A stretch of DNA of 52,773 bases from Acetomicrobium sp. UBA5826 (GTDB taxonomy: Bacteria; Synergistota; Synergistia; Synergistales; Acetomicrobiaceae), in contig NZ_DJHF01000023.1 in assembly GCF_002433005.1 (NCBI RefSeq), positions 1 through 52,773 of the forward strand, given 5' to 3'. Positions 33,379-42,204 of the stretch are shown here, in pieces (positions within the stretch are counted from its first letter, which is position 1; each line of letters starts with the position of its first letter). Below the pieces are notes generated by a model. The model was not told the DNA's origin. It was given only the letters and a program-made list of their open reading frames with translations, and did not search any database. The translations under genes were made by a program, and so were the position numbers.

Positions 33379-34190
33379 AGACGATGGACTGTAAAACTAT
33401 AGCTCTTATAGCTGGAGACGGACAACTGCCGTTGGAAATTGCCCGCCGCCTTACCTGCAAAGGCTGCCCCCCTGTCGTATATTCTTTTGGGGAACATGCG
33501 GGGCGTCTTTCCAAGTATGCCCTGGAGTTGGTGAGGTTATCGGGGTTAAGTCTCGGCTTTTTGTTCGACGATATGAGATCTAGGGGTATTAAAGAAATAA
33601 TAATGGCCGGGGTCGTTCCCAAAACGCTGATGTACCATCAGGGGCTGCAGGATTCGAAGCTAAGGCAGCTGCTTAAAAAATTGCATTCCAGGGACGATCA
33701 CAATCTTTTGGCCAATATCGTCTCCGCCTTCGAGGACAGCGGTTTTCTCGTCGTCGGGTATAGGGATCTCATATCTGACTGGTTGGCGACGGAAGGGCAC
33801 ATAGCAGGCAGATATGCTACGGAGGAGGAGTTGGATGACGTAGATTACGGCAGGGAGGTCGCAAAGGCGCTTCTTCCCCTGTCGTTCGGCCAAACCCTGG
33901 TGGTCCACAAAAGAGCTGTTGTTGCCGTAGAGGCCATGGAGGGGACGGACGCCATGCTGCTTCGAGCCGGCAGTTTGACAAGGGGCGGAATAGTTCTTAA
34001 AATGATGCGTCCCGATCAGGACGAACGTTACGATTTGCCCACCGTGGGCATAAAAACCTTGCAGAACATGTTGAATGCCGGGCTCAAGTGTTTGGCTATC
34101 GAAGCGGACAGAACGATTATCATCGAACCCGATGAGTTCAAACGTTATGCAGAAAGCTTCGATATCGCGGTTTTGGGGGTTAGGCATTGA
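33375..34190 (+). CDS. lpxI: UDP-2,3-diacylglucosamine pyrophosphatase LpxI
   Basis: 271 residues of the DUF1009/LpxI family, which makes lipid X from UDP-2,3-diacyl-GlcN and replaces LpxH in many diderms. The start IALIAGDGQLPLEIAR, the SRDDHNLL segment, VVHKRAVVAVEAMEGTDAML and the C-terminal DLPTVGIKTLQNM are the family markers. A GTG coupled to the lptF/G stop is used; ATG 33384 is possible. lpxI directly before lpxB is a common arrangement. Confidence 0.94.
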   Translation: MKTMDCKTIALIAGDGQLPLEIARRLTCKGCPPVVYSFGEHAGRLSKYALELVRLSGLSLGFLFDDMRSRGIKEIIMAGVVPKTLMYHQGLQDSKLRQLLKKLHSRDDHNLLANIVSAFEDSGFLVVGYRDLISDWLATEGHIAGRYATEEELDDVDYGREVAKALLPLSFGQTLVVHKRAVVAVEAMEGTDAMLLRAGSLTRGGIVLKMMRPDQDERYDLPTVGIKTLQNMLNAGLKCLAIEADRTIIIEPDEFKRYAESFDIAVLGVRH

Positions 34191-35290
34191 GTCTTTTTTT
34201 AAGTTGCGGCGAAGCCTCCGGAGACCATTATGCCGGGAGGCTTATAGAGGCCGTTAAAAGCAAAATTGCCCCTGTCTGGGGTATGTTCGGCCCCGAAGGA
34301 ACGATGGCCGGAGGCCATGCTCTGTGGGGTTTGGAGGAACTCCAGGTAATGGGCATCTCGGAAGCCTTTAGGGAGATTCCTAGGCTCATGCGTTTAAAGA
34401 ACGCAATGGCCGATAGGGTCTTGAGTGAAATGCCTTCATGCGTGGTAGTCATAGATAGCCCCGATTATCACATCCCCCTGATTAAAGCCTTGAGGAAGAG
34501 GGGGTACTCTAGGCCCGTATTTTATGTCTCGCCTCCCACTGTCTGGGCCTGGCGAAGGGGCAGAGCCTCTGCGTTGAGGGATTTAAAGGTCGTTTGTCTT
34601 CCTCTCTTCGAGATGGAACACCTTTTTTATAAACAAAGGGGCGTGGAAAGTCATTGGACAGGTCATCCCCTCCTCGACGATCTGTCGGGCTACGTTCCGG
34701 GTGAAAGGGTGTTGGAAAATACCGACGCTTCGCCCATAGCGGCACTTTTGCCGGGAAGCAGGCCAAGCGAAACGAGGCGTCTTGCTCCTGTTTTAAAGGG
34801 TGCCGGTTTAATGCTGCAAGAGATGGGATATCATCCGGTGATTTCCATAGCGAAAAATCTATCCGCTCAAGACAGGGGAATGATAAAAAGCATATGCCAT
34901 CCCCTGACTCTCTTCGAGGGCAAGGGGGTAGATTTAATTTCCCAATCCGAATTTGTTGTCGGAGCTTGCGGCACTGCTGCGGTAGAAGCGATGATGTTCG
35001 ATAAGTTCATGGTGGTCCTGTATAAGGCGTCGCTTTTGAGTTATGTAGTTTTTAAGGTCATGGTTAAGTCAAAGTGGGTATCCATGCCAAACGTTTTGCT
35101 CGGACGGGAGGTATATCCCGAATTGTTGCAGGGCAAGGCAAATGTAGGTGCGATAAAAAGGGCGATATGCATGTACCTGGAAAATTCCGCAAAAATACAT
35201 AAGGATTTGCTAGAAGCGAAAAATAAAATGGGAAGAAGGGGTGCTTACGGGCTCTGGGCCGATGTCATTCTTGAAAGGGTAGGAAGATGA
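34187..35290 (+). CDS. lpxB: Lipid-A-disaccharide synthase
   Basis: 367-residue GT-B glycosyltransferase (family GT19) joining UDP-diacyl-GlcN with lipid X to form the lipid A disaccharide. It opens SLFLSCGEASGDHYAGRLIE, the LpxB start; VVIDSPDYHIPL, YVSPPTVWAWRRGRA and ALLPGSRPSETRRLAPVL (donor-binding region) follow, then GACGTAAVEAMMF. TTG start coupled to the lpxI stop. Slightly shorter than E. coli LpxB. Confidence 0.93.
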   Translation: MSLFLSCGEASGDHYAGRLIEAVKSKIAPVWGMFGPEGTMAGGHALWGLEELQVMGISEAFREIPRLMRLKNAMADRVLSEMPSCVVVIDSPDYHIPLIKALRKRGYSRPVFYVSPPTVWAWRRGRASALRDLKVVCLPLFEMEHLFYKQRGVESHWTGHPLLDDLSGYVPGERVLENTDASPIAALLPGSRPSETRRLAPVLKGAGLMLQEMGYHPVISIAKNLSAQDRGMIKSICHPLTLFEGKGVDLISQSEFVVGACGTAAVEAMMFDKFMVVLYKASLLSYVVFKVMVKSKWVSMPNVLLGREVYPELLQGKANVGAIKRAICMYLENSAKIHKDLLEAKNKMGRRGAYGLWADVILERVGR

Positions 35291-36393
35291 AGTACGTATA
35301 CATACTCAGCAACGGACCTGGAGAGCTGTGGGATTGGGCCAGACCTCTGGCATATGAACTGGTAAAAAACGAAATTAAGCCCCTTCTTTGGTTGTTGCCC
35401 TGTCAGTACGCTTCGGGTATGGAGCGCGCTTGTGCCGAGTTAATTCCCTTTCATGACGTTATAGGTCCCTACAATTGGGCGAAGACCTTTGCCGAGATGA
35501 GGAAGGCGAAGGACGTGGGCCTGGTAATGCAGTTAGGCGGTGACCTCATGTTTGGAAGGTTTTTGTCGAAGACTTCAGGGGCCAGGCTTTTTTGCTACAC
35601 CTACGGCAGGAAAAGAGGTTTGCCAAGATGTTCTAAGGTGTTCACCGCCTATGAGGTAATGGCAAGGAGCATCAAGGGCGATGGAGTATACCCCCATGTC
35701 ATCGGAGATCTGGTCGCCGATTCTTTGAGGTTAAATTCCGTGTTTTCTGGTGAGGATGAATTGTCGTCCAACGGATCGTCATCCTATAGAAGGGTAGCCT
35801 TTTTCCCAGGAAGTAGATTCTCCATAAGAAGGAAAGCGTTGCCCTTCCTGCATGAGGTTTGCTTGTACCTTAAGTCCGTCATGGACGTTGAAGTAGTGAC
35901 GTTACTTTCGCCCTTTTCATTGAACGATGAGGTGTATGCTTGGGAGGAAGTGGGGTTAAACCCAAGAAGACAGCCCGCATCTACAGTATTGAAAGGCGTA
36001 GATTTGGCATTGACGCAACCGGGCACTAATACTCTGGAGCTTCTTTATTTGAAAGTCCCCACATTGGTGGCCGTTCCGTACACATTTTTGAGCGATATAC
36101 CCTTTAGCGGTTTTAAGGGGGCACTGCTTCGCTTGCCTTGGATCAAAGGCAAGCTTTTCGATCTTTTATCGAAAAAGAGAGGCATGCTTTCCTGGCCCAA
36201 CAAAATACTGGGAAGAGAATTAATGCCCGAGCTGATCGGAGATTTTACGCCAAAGCAGATTGCAGAGGCCATGGCTCGTTTTTTAAAGGACGACACCTGG
36301 CTTAAAGAAACTTCTGCATCTATGGACAGATTTTCGCCCGCAAAGGGGGCTTCTAAAAAGTTGGTCGAGGAGATAAAACAATGTCTCGTTTGA
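35287..36393 (+). CDS. LpxB-related glycosyltransferase (second copy, SNGPGE type)
   Basis: 368 residues of GT-B fold resembling LpxB but in a distinct family: it begins YVYILSNGPGELWDWARPLA in place of the SCGEASGD start, has AFFPGSRFSIRRKALPFL in the place of the LpxB donor loop, and LTQPGTNTLELLYLKVP matching the LpxB GTAAVEA segment. Proteins with this SNGPGE start occur in other diderms as 'lipid-A-disaccharide synthase-related' of unknown role. It overlaps lpxB by 4 bp and msbA by 13 bp, so it is firmly in the operon and probably glycosylates a lipid A-related acceptor (inference). Confidence 0.82.
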   Translation: MKYVYILSNGPGELWDWARPLAYELVKNEIKPLLWLLPCQYASGMERACAELIPFHDVIGPYNWAKTFAEMRKAKDVGLVMQLGGDLMFGRFLSKTSGARLFCYTYGRKRGLPRCSKVFTAYEVMARSIKGDGVYPHVIGDLVADSLRLNSVFSGEDELSSNGSSSYRRVAFFPGSRFSIRRKALPFLHEVCLYLKSVMDVEVVTLLSPFSLNDEVYAWEEVGLNPRRQPASTVLKGVDLALTQPGTNTLELLYLKVPTLVAVPYTFLSDIPFSGFKGALLRLPWIKGKLFDLLSKKRGMLSWPNKILGRELMPELIGDFTPKQIAEAMARFLKDDTWLKETSASMDRFSPAKGASKKLVEEIKQCLV

Positions 36394-38153
36394 AGGATAA
36401 ACTTTTGAACGTTGCTTCTGGAAGTATCTATATGCGCTTGGTGCGATACCTAAGGCCATACCTTGGGAGGCTGTCTGCTGCCGTAGCGTGCATGGCCTTA
36501 TCTTCCATTATGGCTGTGCTGCCTCCTTGGCTGTTGAAGAACATCGTCGATGACGTCTTGATACGAAAAGACCTTTTTATGCTAAACTTTCTTGCCTTGG
36601 GGATAGTATTAATCTACCTTTGCAAGGCAGTCTTTTCTTACGGGCAGACCTATCTAATGAACTGGGTAGGGCAGAAGGTGATAATGGATATTAGGGTCCA
36701 ACTTTACGACCACATGCAGAAGATGTCCTTTCGCTATCTCTACAAGTCGCGGATCGGCGATTTGATTTCCAGGATTACCAATGACGTTATGATTCTCCAA
36801 AACTTGGTGACTAACGTTATTATCGATTTGGTCGTTCAGAGCATAACCTTCGTTGCCGTGATAATATTTTTACTTATTTTGAACTGGCGACTTGCAGTGA
36901 TTACCTTTGTAGTCCTGCCGATCACGGCCTATGTTTTAAACGTGGCTTCGAAGAAGTTGCGCGTGGTGGGCTATGAGATACAGGAAGAGCTCGGGAGGGT
37001 GGTTGCCATAGCCCAGGAAGCGCTCTCTGCGATAAGGATAGTCAGGTCCTTTGCCACCGAAGACGAGGAGCTGGATAAGTTTAAGGGGCAAAATAAATCG
37101 AACTTCAGGGCGCTCATGCATGGCATGCAAATTCATGCCTTTTTGGAAGGAGCTGTTGAGGTCATATTGATAGGAGCCCTTGCCCTGATTTTATGGATCG
37201 GCGGAAGGGACGTAGTGGCGGGAAGGGCCACGCCGGGCGAGCTGATTGCCTTCATCGGTTATCTTGGCCTGTTAGTGCAGCCCGTCAGAGTGTTGAGCAA
37301 AGTAGTCTCGGGAGTGCAGAGGGGTCTGGCGGCCGCTGACAGGATATTTGAAGTCCTGAACGTTTCGACGGAGGTGCGCCCCCCCAGGTCGCCTGTCGTA
37401 TTAAAGGATGTCAAGGGCATGATCGATTTTGAGGATATCTATTTTGCCTACGAGGATGAAAATTGGATTTTAAGGGGTATAAATCTTCACATCTGTCCGG
37501 GGGAGAAAGTGGCGATTGTGGGTCATACGGGGGCCGGGAAGTCCACCCTGGTCGACCTGATACCCAGGTTTTACGATCCGAATCGGGGATGCGTCAGGAT
37601 AGATGGTCATGATGTAAGACAGCTCGATTTGAAGACCCTTAGAAGGCACATTGGAATAGTGCCGCAAGATCCCGTTCTCCTTAAAGGTTCCATAGCCTAT
37701 AACATTGCTTACGGATGCCCCTGGGCCTCCCGCGAAGAAATCGTGGAGGCGGCGGACAGGGCAGGCATACTCGACTTCGTCAAGAGCTTGCCAAGGGGTT
37801 TCGCCACCGAGGTCGGAGAGCGGGGGGTTACTTTAAGCGGCGGGCAACGTCAACGCATCGCTATTGCGAGGGCCATCGTGAGAAATCCCAGAATACTCAT
37901 AATGGATGAAGCAACATCTTCTTTGGATGCCGCTATGGAACAGCATATTCATGAATCCATGCAAAGGGCGATGGAGGGGAGGACTTCGCTGATCATTGCT
38001 CACAGGCTCTCTACGGTCAGAAACGCCGATCGCATCATAGTGTTGGAGAAAGGAGAAATCGTCGAAGAAGGCGACCACGATACCCTGCTCAAACGGGAAG
38101 GAGTGTACGCAAATCTTTACTCTCTTCAAATGGGTGAAAAATCCAGAGCTTAA
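36381..38153 (+). CDS. msbA: Lipid A flippase MsbA-like ABC transporter
   Basis: 590-residue half transporter: six transmembrane segments (about 20-310) fused to an ATPase domain with Walker A GHTGAGKSTLVDLIPRFYDP (starts about 381), Q-loop GIVPQDPVLL, signature LSGGQRQRIAIARAI, Walker B ILIMDEATSSLDA and the switch His in IIAHRLST. It would flip core-lipid A across the inner membrane. GAGGAGATAAAACA precedes the ATG within the previous gene. Family members also export drugs, but the lipid A context decides. It ends 8 bp from the convergent Na/Pi cotransporter. Confidence 0.9.
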   Translation: MSRLKDKLLNVASGSIYMRLVRYLRPYLGRLSAAVACMALSSIMAVLPPWLLKNIVDDVLIRKDLFMLNFLALGIVLIYLCKAVFSYGQTYLMNWVGQKVIMDIRVQLYDHMQKMSFRYLYKSRIGDLISRITNDVMILQNLVTNVIIDLVVQSITFVAVIIFLLILNWRLAVITFVVLPITAYVLNVASKKLRVVGYEIQEELGRVVAIAQEALSAIRIVRSFATEDEELDKFKGQNKSNFRALMHGMQIHAFLEGAVEVILIGALALILWIGGRDVVAGRATPGELIAFIGYLGLLVQPVRVLSKVVSGVQRGLAAADRIFEVLNVSTEVRPPRSPVVLKDVKGMIDFEDIYFAYEDENWILRGINLHICPGEKVAIVGHTGAGKSTLVDLIPRFYDPNRGCVRIDGHDVRQLDLKTLRRHIGIVPQDPVLLKGSIAYNIAYGCPWASREEIVEAADRAGILDFVKSLPRGFATEVGERGVTLSGGQRQRIAIARAIVRNPRILIMDEATSSLDAAMEQHIHESMQRAMEGRTSLIIAHRLSTVRNADRIIVLEKGEIVEEGDHDTLLKREGVYANLYSLQMGEKSRA

Positions 38154-38160
38154 TTGATCC

Positions 38161-39759
38161 TCAGGAAGCCATTATTTCTCCTGCAATGTTAACCGCATGG
38201 TCTCCTATTCTCTCCAGGTGGCTTAGCATGTCAAGAAATACGACGCCCGAGGCGGGATAGCATATTCCTTGGTTCAATCTCTTTATGTGTTTTGCGCGGA
38301 GCGTTCGTTCCAAATCATCGAGTATGTCATCCATGGCAATGATGCTGGCTGCCTTTTGTTTGTCGTCCTTCTCGAGGGCTTCGACCACTGTTTTCACGGA
38401 TTCGACAGCCTTGTTCATCATCTCATCCAGCTCCTCTACCGCCTGTTGCGAAAAAGGGAGGTTGTGTTTCTCGCGATAGTCGGCGAGCTCTACTATGGCT
38501 GTGGCGTGATCGCCGATTCGTTCCAGGTCAGCGGATATGCTTATTGCTGAAGTTAGGATTTTCGCTTGCGCACTGTTAACTTCCTGTTGAAATATCTTTG
38601 CGACGTAGTAACTTATGGCCTCTTCGATCTCATCGATTACCTCCTCGATGTTGTTGAAGCGCTTTCGATCTGCTTTGGGATCTCCTCTAAATATGGCGAT
38701 GGCCGTTTCCAGGTTATCGAGGCACAGGTTTGCCATTCTCACGACTTCTTTTTGGGTCTGTACGACAGCCATGAAGGGAACGGAGACCAGCTTCGCATCC
38801 AGGTATTTTGGCCCGTGCTCTATAGTCATCTCCGATCCCTTGACGAGCCTGCACACTAAGGCGATAAATCGAGGGGCAAAGGGTAGCAATACAAGAGTGG
38901 TCGTAACGTTAAATATGGTGTGAGCGTTGGCTATTTGCCTTGCAGCATCGAACCCGGAGCGTGCAACCACGCTTTCCAGAGGCTTCAGAAAGGGCAAGAA
39001 AATCAGCACCCCAATGACGTTGAAGAGCAGGTGGGCGTAGGCAGTCCTTCTTGCGGCTAAGGAAGTATTGATGGATGCCAGCAGGGCAGTTGAAGTAGTG
39101 CCGATGTTGGCGCCAAGTACCATGGGCAGTGCAGCGCTTATGTCTACGACGTTTCTTGCGGCCAATGCTACCAGAAGGCCGGTCATCGCAGAGGAAGACT
39201 GTAATAGTGTTGTCAAAGCCGCTCCGGCAATTATGCCGATTATAGGGTGGGTTTGTCCGATGCATAAGAAATTGACGAAGGGCGCGTAGGACTGGAGGGA
39301 CGACATGGCATCGCCGGCGATGGAGAGGCCCAAAAATAATAGGCCGAATCCGAGAAAACAATCGGCCCATCCTTCTTTTATACTCTTTCTCTTTCCCAAG
39401 AGCATTAGAGCCATTCCAAGAGCTATTGCAGGCAGGGCAGTTCTTTCGAGCTTAAAGGCTACCATTTGTGCTGTTACGGTGGTACCTATGTTGGCGCCCA
39501 TTATAACTCCAATCGCCTGTTCGAGCCTCATTATTCCTGCGTTTACAAAACTTACACACATGACCGAAGTGGCGCTGGAGGATTGAATTATAGCGGTAAC
39601 TATCATACCTACTATCACGCCCGAGAATCGATTCGATGTAAGTTTCTCGAGAAACCTCCTCAAACGATCCCCCGCTATCTTTTGTAGCCCTTCCCCCATT
39701 TTCGACATTCCGTATAAAAACAGGGCTATACCGCCTAAAGCAACAAGTGCCGTTTCCAA
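38161..39759 (-). CDS. Na/Pi cotransporter family protein with PhoU-like domain
   Basis: 532 residues. The membrane half holds two repeats of the Na_Pi_cotrans type, seen as TAIIQSSSATSVMCVSFVNA and TTLLQSSSAMTGLLVALAA (the paired QSSS motifs bind Na+ and phosphate), plus GANIGTTVTAQ and GANIGTTSTALL. The C-terminal part (about 330-532) is a PhoU-like helical bundle (ADLERIGDHATAIVELADY). TTG start with GGGGGA 8 bp upstream. It is the only reversed gene within the lipid A region and splits it into two operons. Confidence 0.92.
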   Translation of the reverse strand: METALVALGGIALFLYGMSKMGEGLQKIAGDRLRRFLEKLTSNRFSGVIVGMIVTAIIQSSSATSVMCVSFVNAGIMRLEQAIGVIMGANIGTTVTAQMVAFKLERTALPAIALGMALMLLGKRKSIKEGWADCFLGFGLLFLGLSIAGDAMSSLQSYAPFVNFLCIGQTHPIIGIIAGAALTTLLQSSSAMTGLLVALAARNVVDISAALPMVLGANIGTTSTALLASINTSLAARRTAYAHLLFNVIGVLIFLPFLKPLESVVARSGFDAARQIANAHTIFNVTTTLVLLPFAPRFIALVCRLVKGSEMTIEHGPKYLDAKLVSVPFMAVVQTQKEVVRMANLCLDNLETAIAIFRGDPKADRKRFNNIEEVIDEIEEAISYYVAKIFQQEVNSAQAKILTSAISISADLERIGDHATAIVELADYREKHNLPFSQQAVEELDEMMNKAVESVKTVVEALEKDDKQKAASIIAMDDILDDLERTLRAKHIKRLNQGICYPASGVVFLDMLSHLERIGDHAVNIAGEIMAS

Positions 39760-39796
39760 ATCAAAATCCCCCGCTTTTGAGATTTTGTTCCCTTAT

Positions 39797-39805
39797 GTTA
39801 TAGCA
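39797..39805 (-). promoter_or_regulatory. Extended -10 promoter for the Na/Pi cotransporter
   Basis: On the minus strand TGCTATAAC, 37 bp before the TTG start; only 18 bp separate it from the opposite-facing -10 of lpxK. Confidence 0.5.
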
Positions 39806-39823
39806 TAATTTTGGCCTCTTGGG

Positions 39824-39832
39824 TGATATAAT
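39824..39832 (+). promoter_or_regulatory. Extended -10 promoter for the lpxK-kds operon
   Basis: TGATATAAT, identical to the element before xerC, 71 bp before the assigned lpxK start. It drives the second lipid A/Kdo operon. No clear -35. Confidence 0.6.
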
Positions 39833-39903
39833 GAACGATAACTTCCGCGTTTGGCCGAGATTTCCATGAAAAGAAAATTTTATTATTGCACATGGTGATT
39901 AAA

Positions 39904-42204
39904 ATGAAAGGATTTCTCAATAAATATTTGGAGTACACGAGGGGGAGGGCCAAAAACTTCCTCTTCAGCCTTATCTTTACCCCCTTAGGATACATATACA
40001 ACCTGGGGGTGGCCTTTCGAAATTTCTCCTTTGATCATGGATTCAGAAGCTCACATGAACCGCCCCTGCCGGTTATAAGCGTCGGTAATATAACTATGGG
40101 AGGTACCAATAAGACCCCTTTCGTGGAGATGCTTGCAAGAAAATTCATGGGATTGGGGTTACGTCCCGGGATCATTACCAGAGGTTATGGCGGAAAACAA
40201 AAAGGCAAAGCTCCTGTCCTCATAATGAACGGCAAAGGGGATCGTAACGAAGTGGGCGACGAATCCCTGCTTCTTTCTTCCAGGTTGCCCGGCGTTCCCG
40301 TGTCAGTTTCGTTGGACAGGCTTGCGGCCCTGGAAAAGCTGTCGTCCGAGGGTAACGTCGACATAGTTATATCCGACGATACCTTTCAACACAGGCGAAT
40401 GGTGCGAGATGCGGACGTTGTTTTAGTCGATGCAACCTGTCCTTTTGGCAACGGAAAGCTCTTTCCTGCCGGTATTTTGAGGGAATCGCCGGAAAACCTA
40501 AAAAGAGCCCATATCTTAGTAATAACCAAGGCCGATCAGGTTAAGGCTGAAGAGCTGGATGCCTTGATAGAAGAGGTACGTAAATATGTCCCGGACAAGC
40601 CGATTTTTACATCTAGATTGGCACTTGAAAAGTGGAAACGATGGGATGGAAGCAGGCTGATCGATGCAGAACCCTTGGCTTCAGGGACTCCTGTAGTAAT
40701 ATTTTCTGCCATCGGAAACCCGCCAAGCTTTCGCAGCTTTGTCGAAAAGATAGGGTTGGATGTCAGGGGGGAATTGCGTTTCAGAGATCATCACCTATAC
40801 TCCGGGAAAGATCTAATCGACATAAAGAACTATTGTGGCGCTTTGGGAGCTAAAGCTGCCATATGCACCGAAAAGGATGTCTATAACCTTCCCGGAGGTT
40901 TCGATATGGGCTTTCCGATCCTCATCCCAAGCGTGGTGACTGCCATGGGCGAGGAGAGAAGTTTCTTTGAAAGCCTTGTCGAAACGTTGAGACCCAAGAT
41001 AGTGGTATCTTCCAACGGACATGGCGAAGATTCCATGGCCTGCATGTTGATCGAGCGGATAAGAAAGGACCTGCCTGAAGCAAAGATATATGCTTTTCCT
41101 CTGGTAGGCAGAGGCAAGCCTTTTCAGGATTCAGGCATAGAGGTCTATCCCCCACCGCTTGATACTCCAAGCGGTGGGGTCATCAAATACAGCTTCCTCG
41201 AGCTCTTGAGGGATATAAGAGCAGGATTGCTCGGCCACGTCAAAAGACAGCTGGATGCCTGGGGCAGGCTGAGGGGAAAGATCAGGACTCCGCTCTGCGT
41301 TGGCGATGTATATCTTTTACTGCACGCTTTGTATGGCCAGGGAATTCCGCCCATGCTTTTGGCGACTGCCAAGACCGTCCATTTAAGAGGTCATTTCTTT
41401 ATAGAGAAATTGATCTTAAAAAAGAAGTCCAGGATAGTTTGGACGAGGGACGAACATACGGCTCGCGAACTGAAAAAAAGCTCCGTCAATGCTGTTTACT
41501 CTGGAAATCCAATAATGGATCTGGCAAGTGATAATAATAATTGGACCTTAGAAGATCCTTGGCCCAAGGCAGAGGGATACCGGGTGCTTCTCTTGCCCGG
41601 AAGCAGACAGAACGCCTATAGGGATGTAAGGTTGTTATTAAGTGCTGCAGAGTTGATAAGAGAACAAGTAAGAGCAAATTTTTTAATGGTTATAGCTCCA
41701 AGCATCGAGTGGGACAGGATGGCGTCGAGTCTTGACGGTTATTCATTGGAAGATGGATTTGTAAAAAAGGGGGAAATGGAAGTCCTCGTATCCTTTTGTC
41801 CTGTTTCGGCTGCTGCCAGAAGAGCTGACATACTGCTCGGTTTGGGCGGCACGGCCAATCAGGTGTGTGCGGGATTGGGCGTTCCCGTCGTTTCCGTCGA
41901 TGACAAGGGAAAAAGGGTCCAAAAAAGGCTCTTGGGAGAGGCGGAGATCCTCCTTAAAAGGGATCCCAAAACCCTTGCCTACGAAACAATATCGATTCTT
42001 AGGGATAGCGAAAGATACGAAGCCATGTCTTCGGCAGGGAAGTCGAGAATGGGCAAACCGGGTGCGATAGAAGAAATATCGAGATACGTCCTATTCGAGC
42101 TAGGATGGAAACATAGGCATGACCTATACTGCGCCCTGCGAAGCAGATTTCACGGTTATCATGAAACGCTCGAAAAGAAGGAGGTTAAATCAGGCGTTGA
42201 ATAA
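39904..42204 (+). CDS. lpxK: Fusion: tetraacyldisaccharide 4'-kinase LpxK + LpxB-related glycosyltransferase
   Basis: 766 residues, about twice the size of LpxK. Residues about 1-360 are LpxK, which phosphorylates the 4' position of the lipid A disaccharide: VISVGNITMGGTNKTPFVEM (P-loop), GIITRGYGGK, DEPxLL-like GDESLLLSSR, VISDDTFQHRRM and FRDHHLYS are seen. The P-loop reads GGTNKT (Asn69) where GGTGKT is usual. From about 365 a second module starts VVSSNGHGEDSMACMLIERI and continues with VYSGNPIMDL, VLLLPGSRQNAYRDVRLLL and LLGLGGTANQVCAGLGVPVV, matching the 'lipid-A-disaccharide synthase-related' GT-B family known as separate proteins elsewhere. No frameshift or stop separates them. The ATG at 39904 follows a weak GGTGA; upstream TTG, ATG or GTG are possible. 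Confidence 0.88.
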   Translation: MKGFLNKYLEYTRGRAKNFLFSLIFTPLGYIYNLGVAFRNFSFDHGFRSSHEPPLPVISVGNITMGGTNKTPFVEMLARKFMGLGLRPGIITRGYGGKQKGKAPVLIMNGKGDRNEVGDESLLLSSRLPGVPVSVSLDRLAALEKLSSEGNVDIVISDDTFQHRRMVRDADVVLVDATCPFGNGKLFPAGILRESPENLKRAHILVITKADQVKAEELDALIEEVRKYVPDKPIFTSRLALEKWKRWDGSRLIDAEPLASGTPVVIFSAIGNPPSFRSFVEKIGLDVRGELRFRDHHLYSGKDLIDIKNYCGALGAKAAICTEKDVYNLPGGFDMGFPILIPSVVTAMGEERSFFESLVETLRPKIVVSSNGHGEDSMACMLIERIRKDLPEAKIYAFPLVGRGKPFQDSGIEVYPPPLDTPSGGVIKYSFLELLRDIRAGLLGHVKRQLDAWGRLRGKIRTPLCVGDVYLLLHALYGQGIPPMLLATAKTVHLRGHFFIEKLILKKKSRIVWTRDEHTARELKKSSVNAVYSGNPIMDLASDNNNWTLEDPWPKAEGYRVLLLPGSRQNAYRDVRLLLSAAELIREQVRANFLMVIAPSIEWDRMASSLDGYSLEDGFVKKGEMEVLVSFCPVSAAARRADILLGLGGTANQVCAGLGVPVVSVDDKGKRVQKRLLGEAEILLKRDPKTLAYETISILRDSERYEAMSSAGKSRMGKPGAIEEISRYVLFELGWKHRHDLYCALRSRFHGYHETLEKKEVKSGVE
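41150..41179. repeat. Perfect 12-bp inverted repeat inside the lpxK fusion gene
   Basis: CCCCACCGCTTG, loop ATACTC, CAAGCGGTGGGG. It lies in codons of about residues 416-426 of the LpxB-like module, with no T run after it. Confidence 0.8.
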
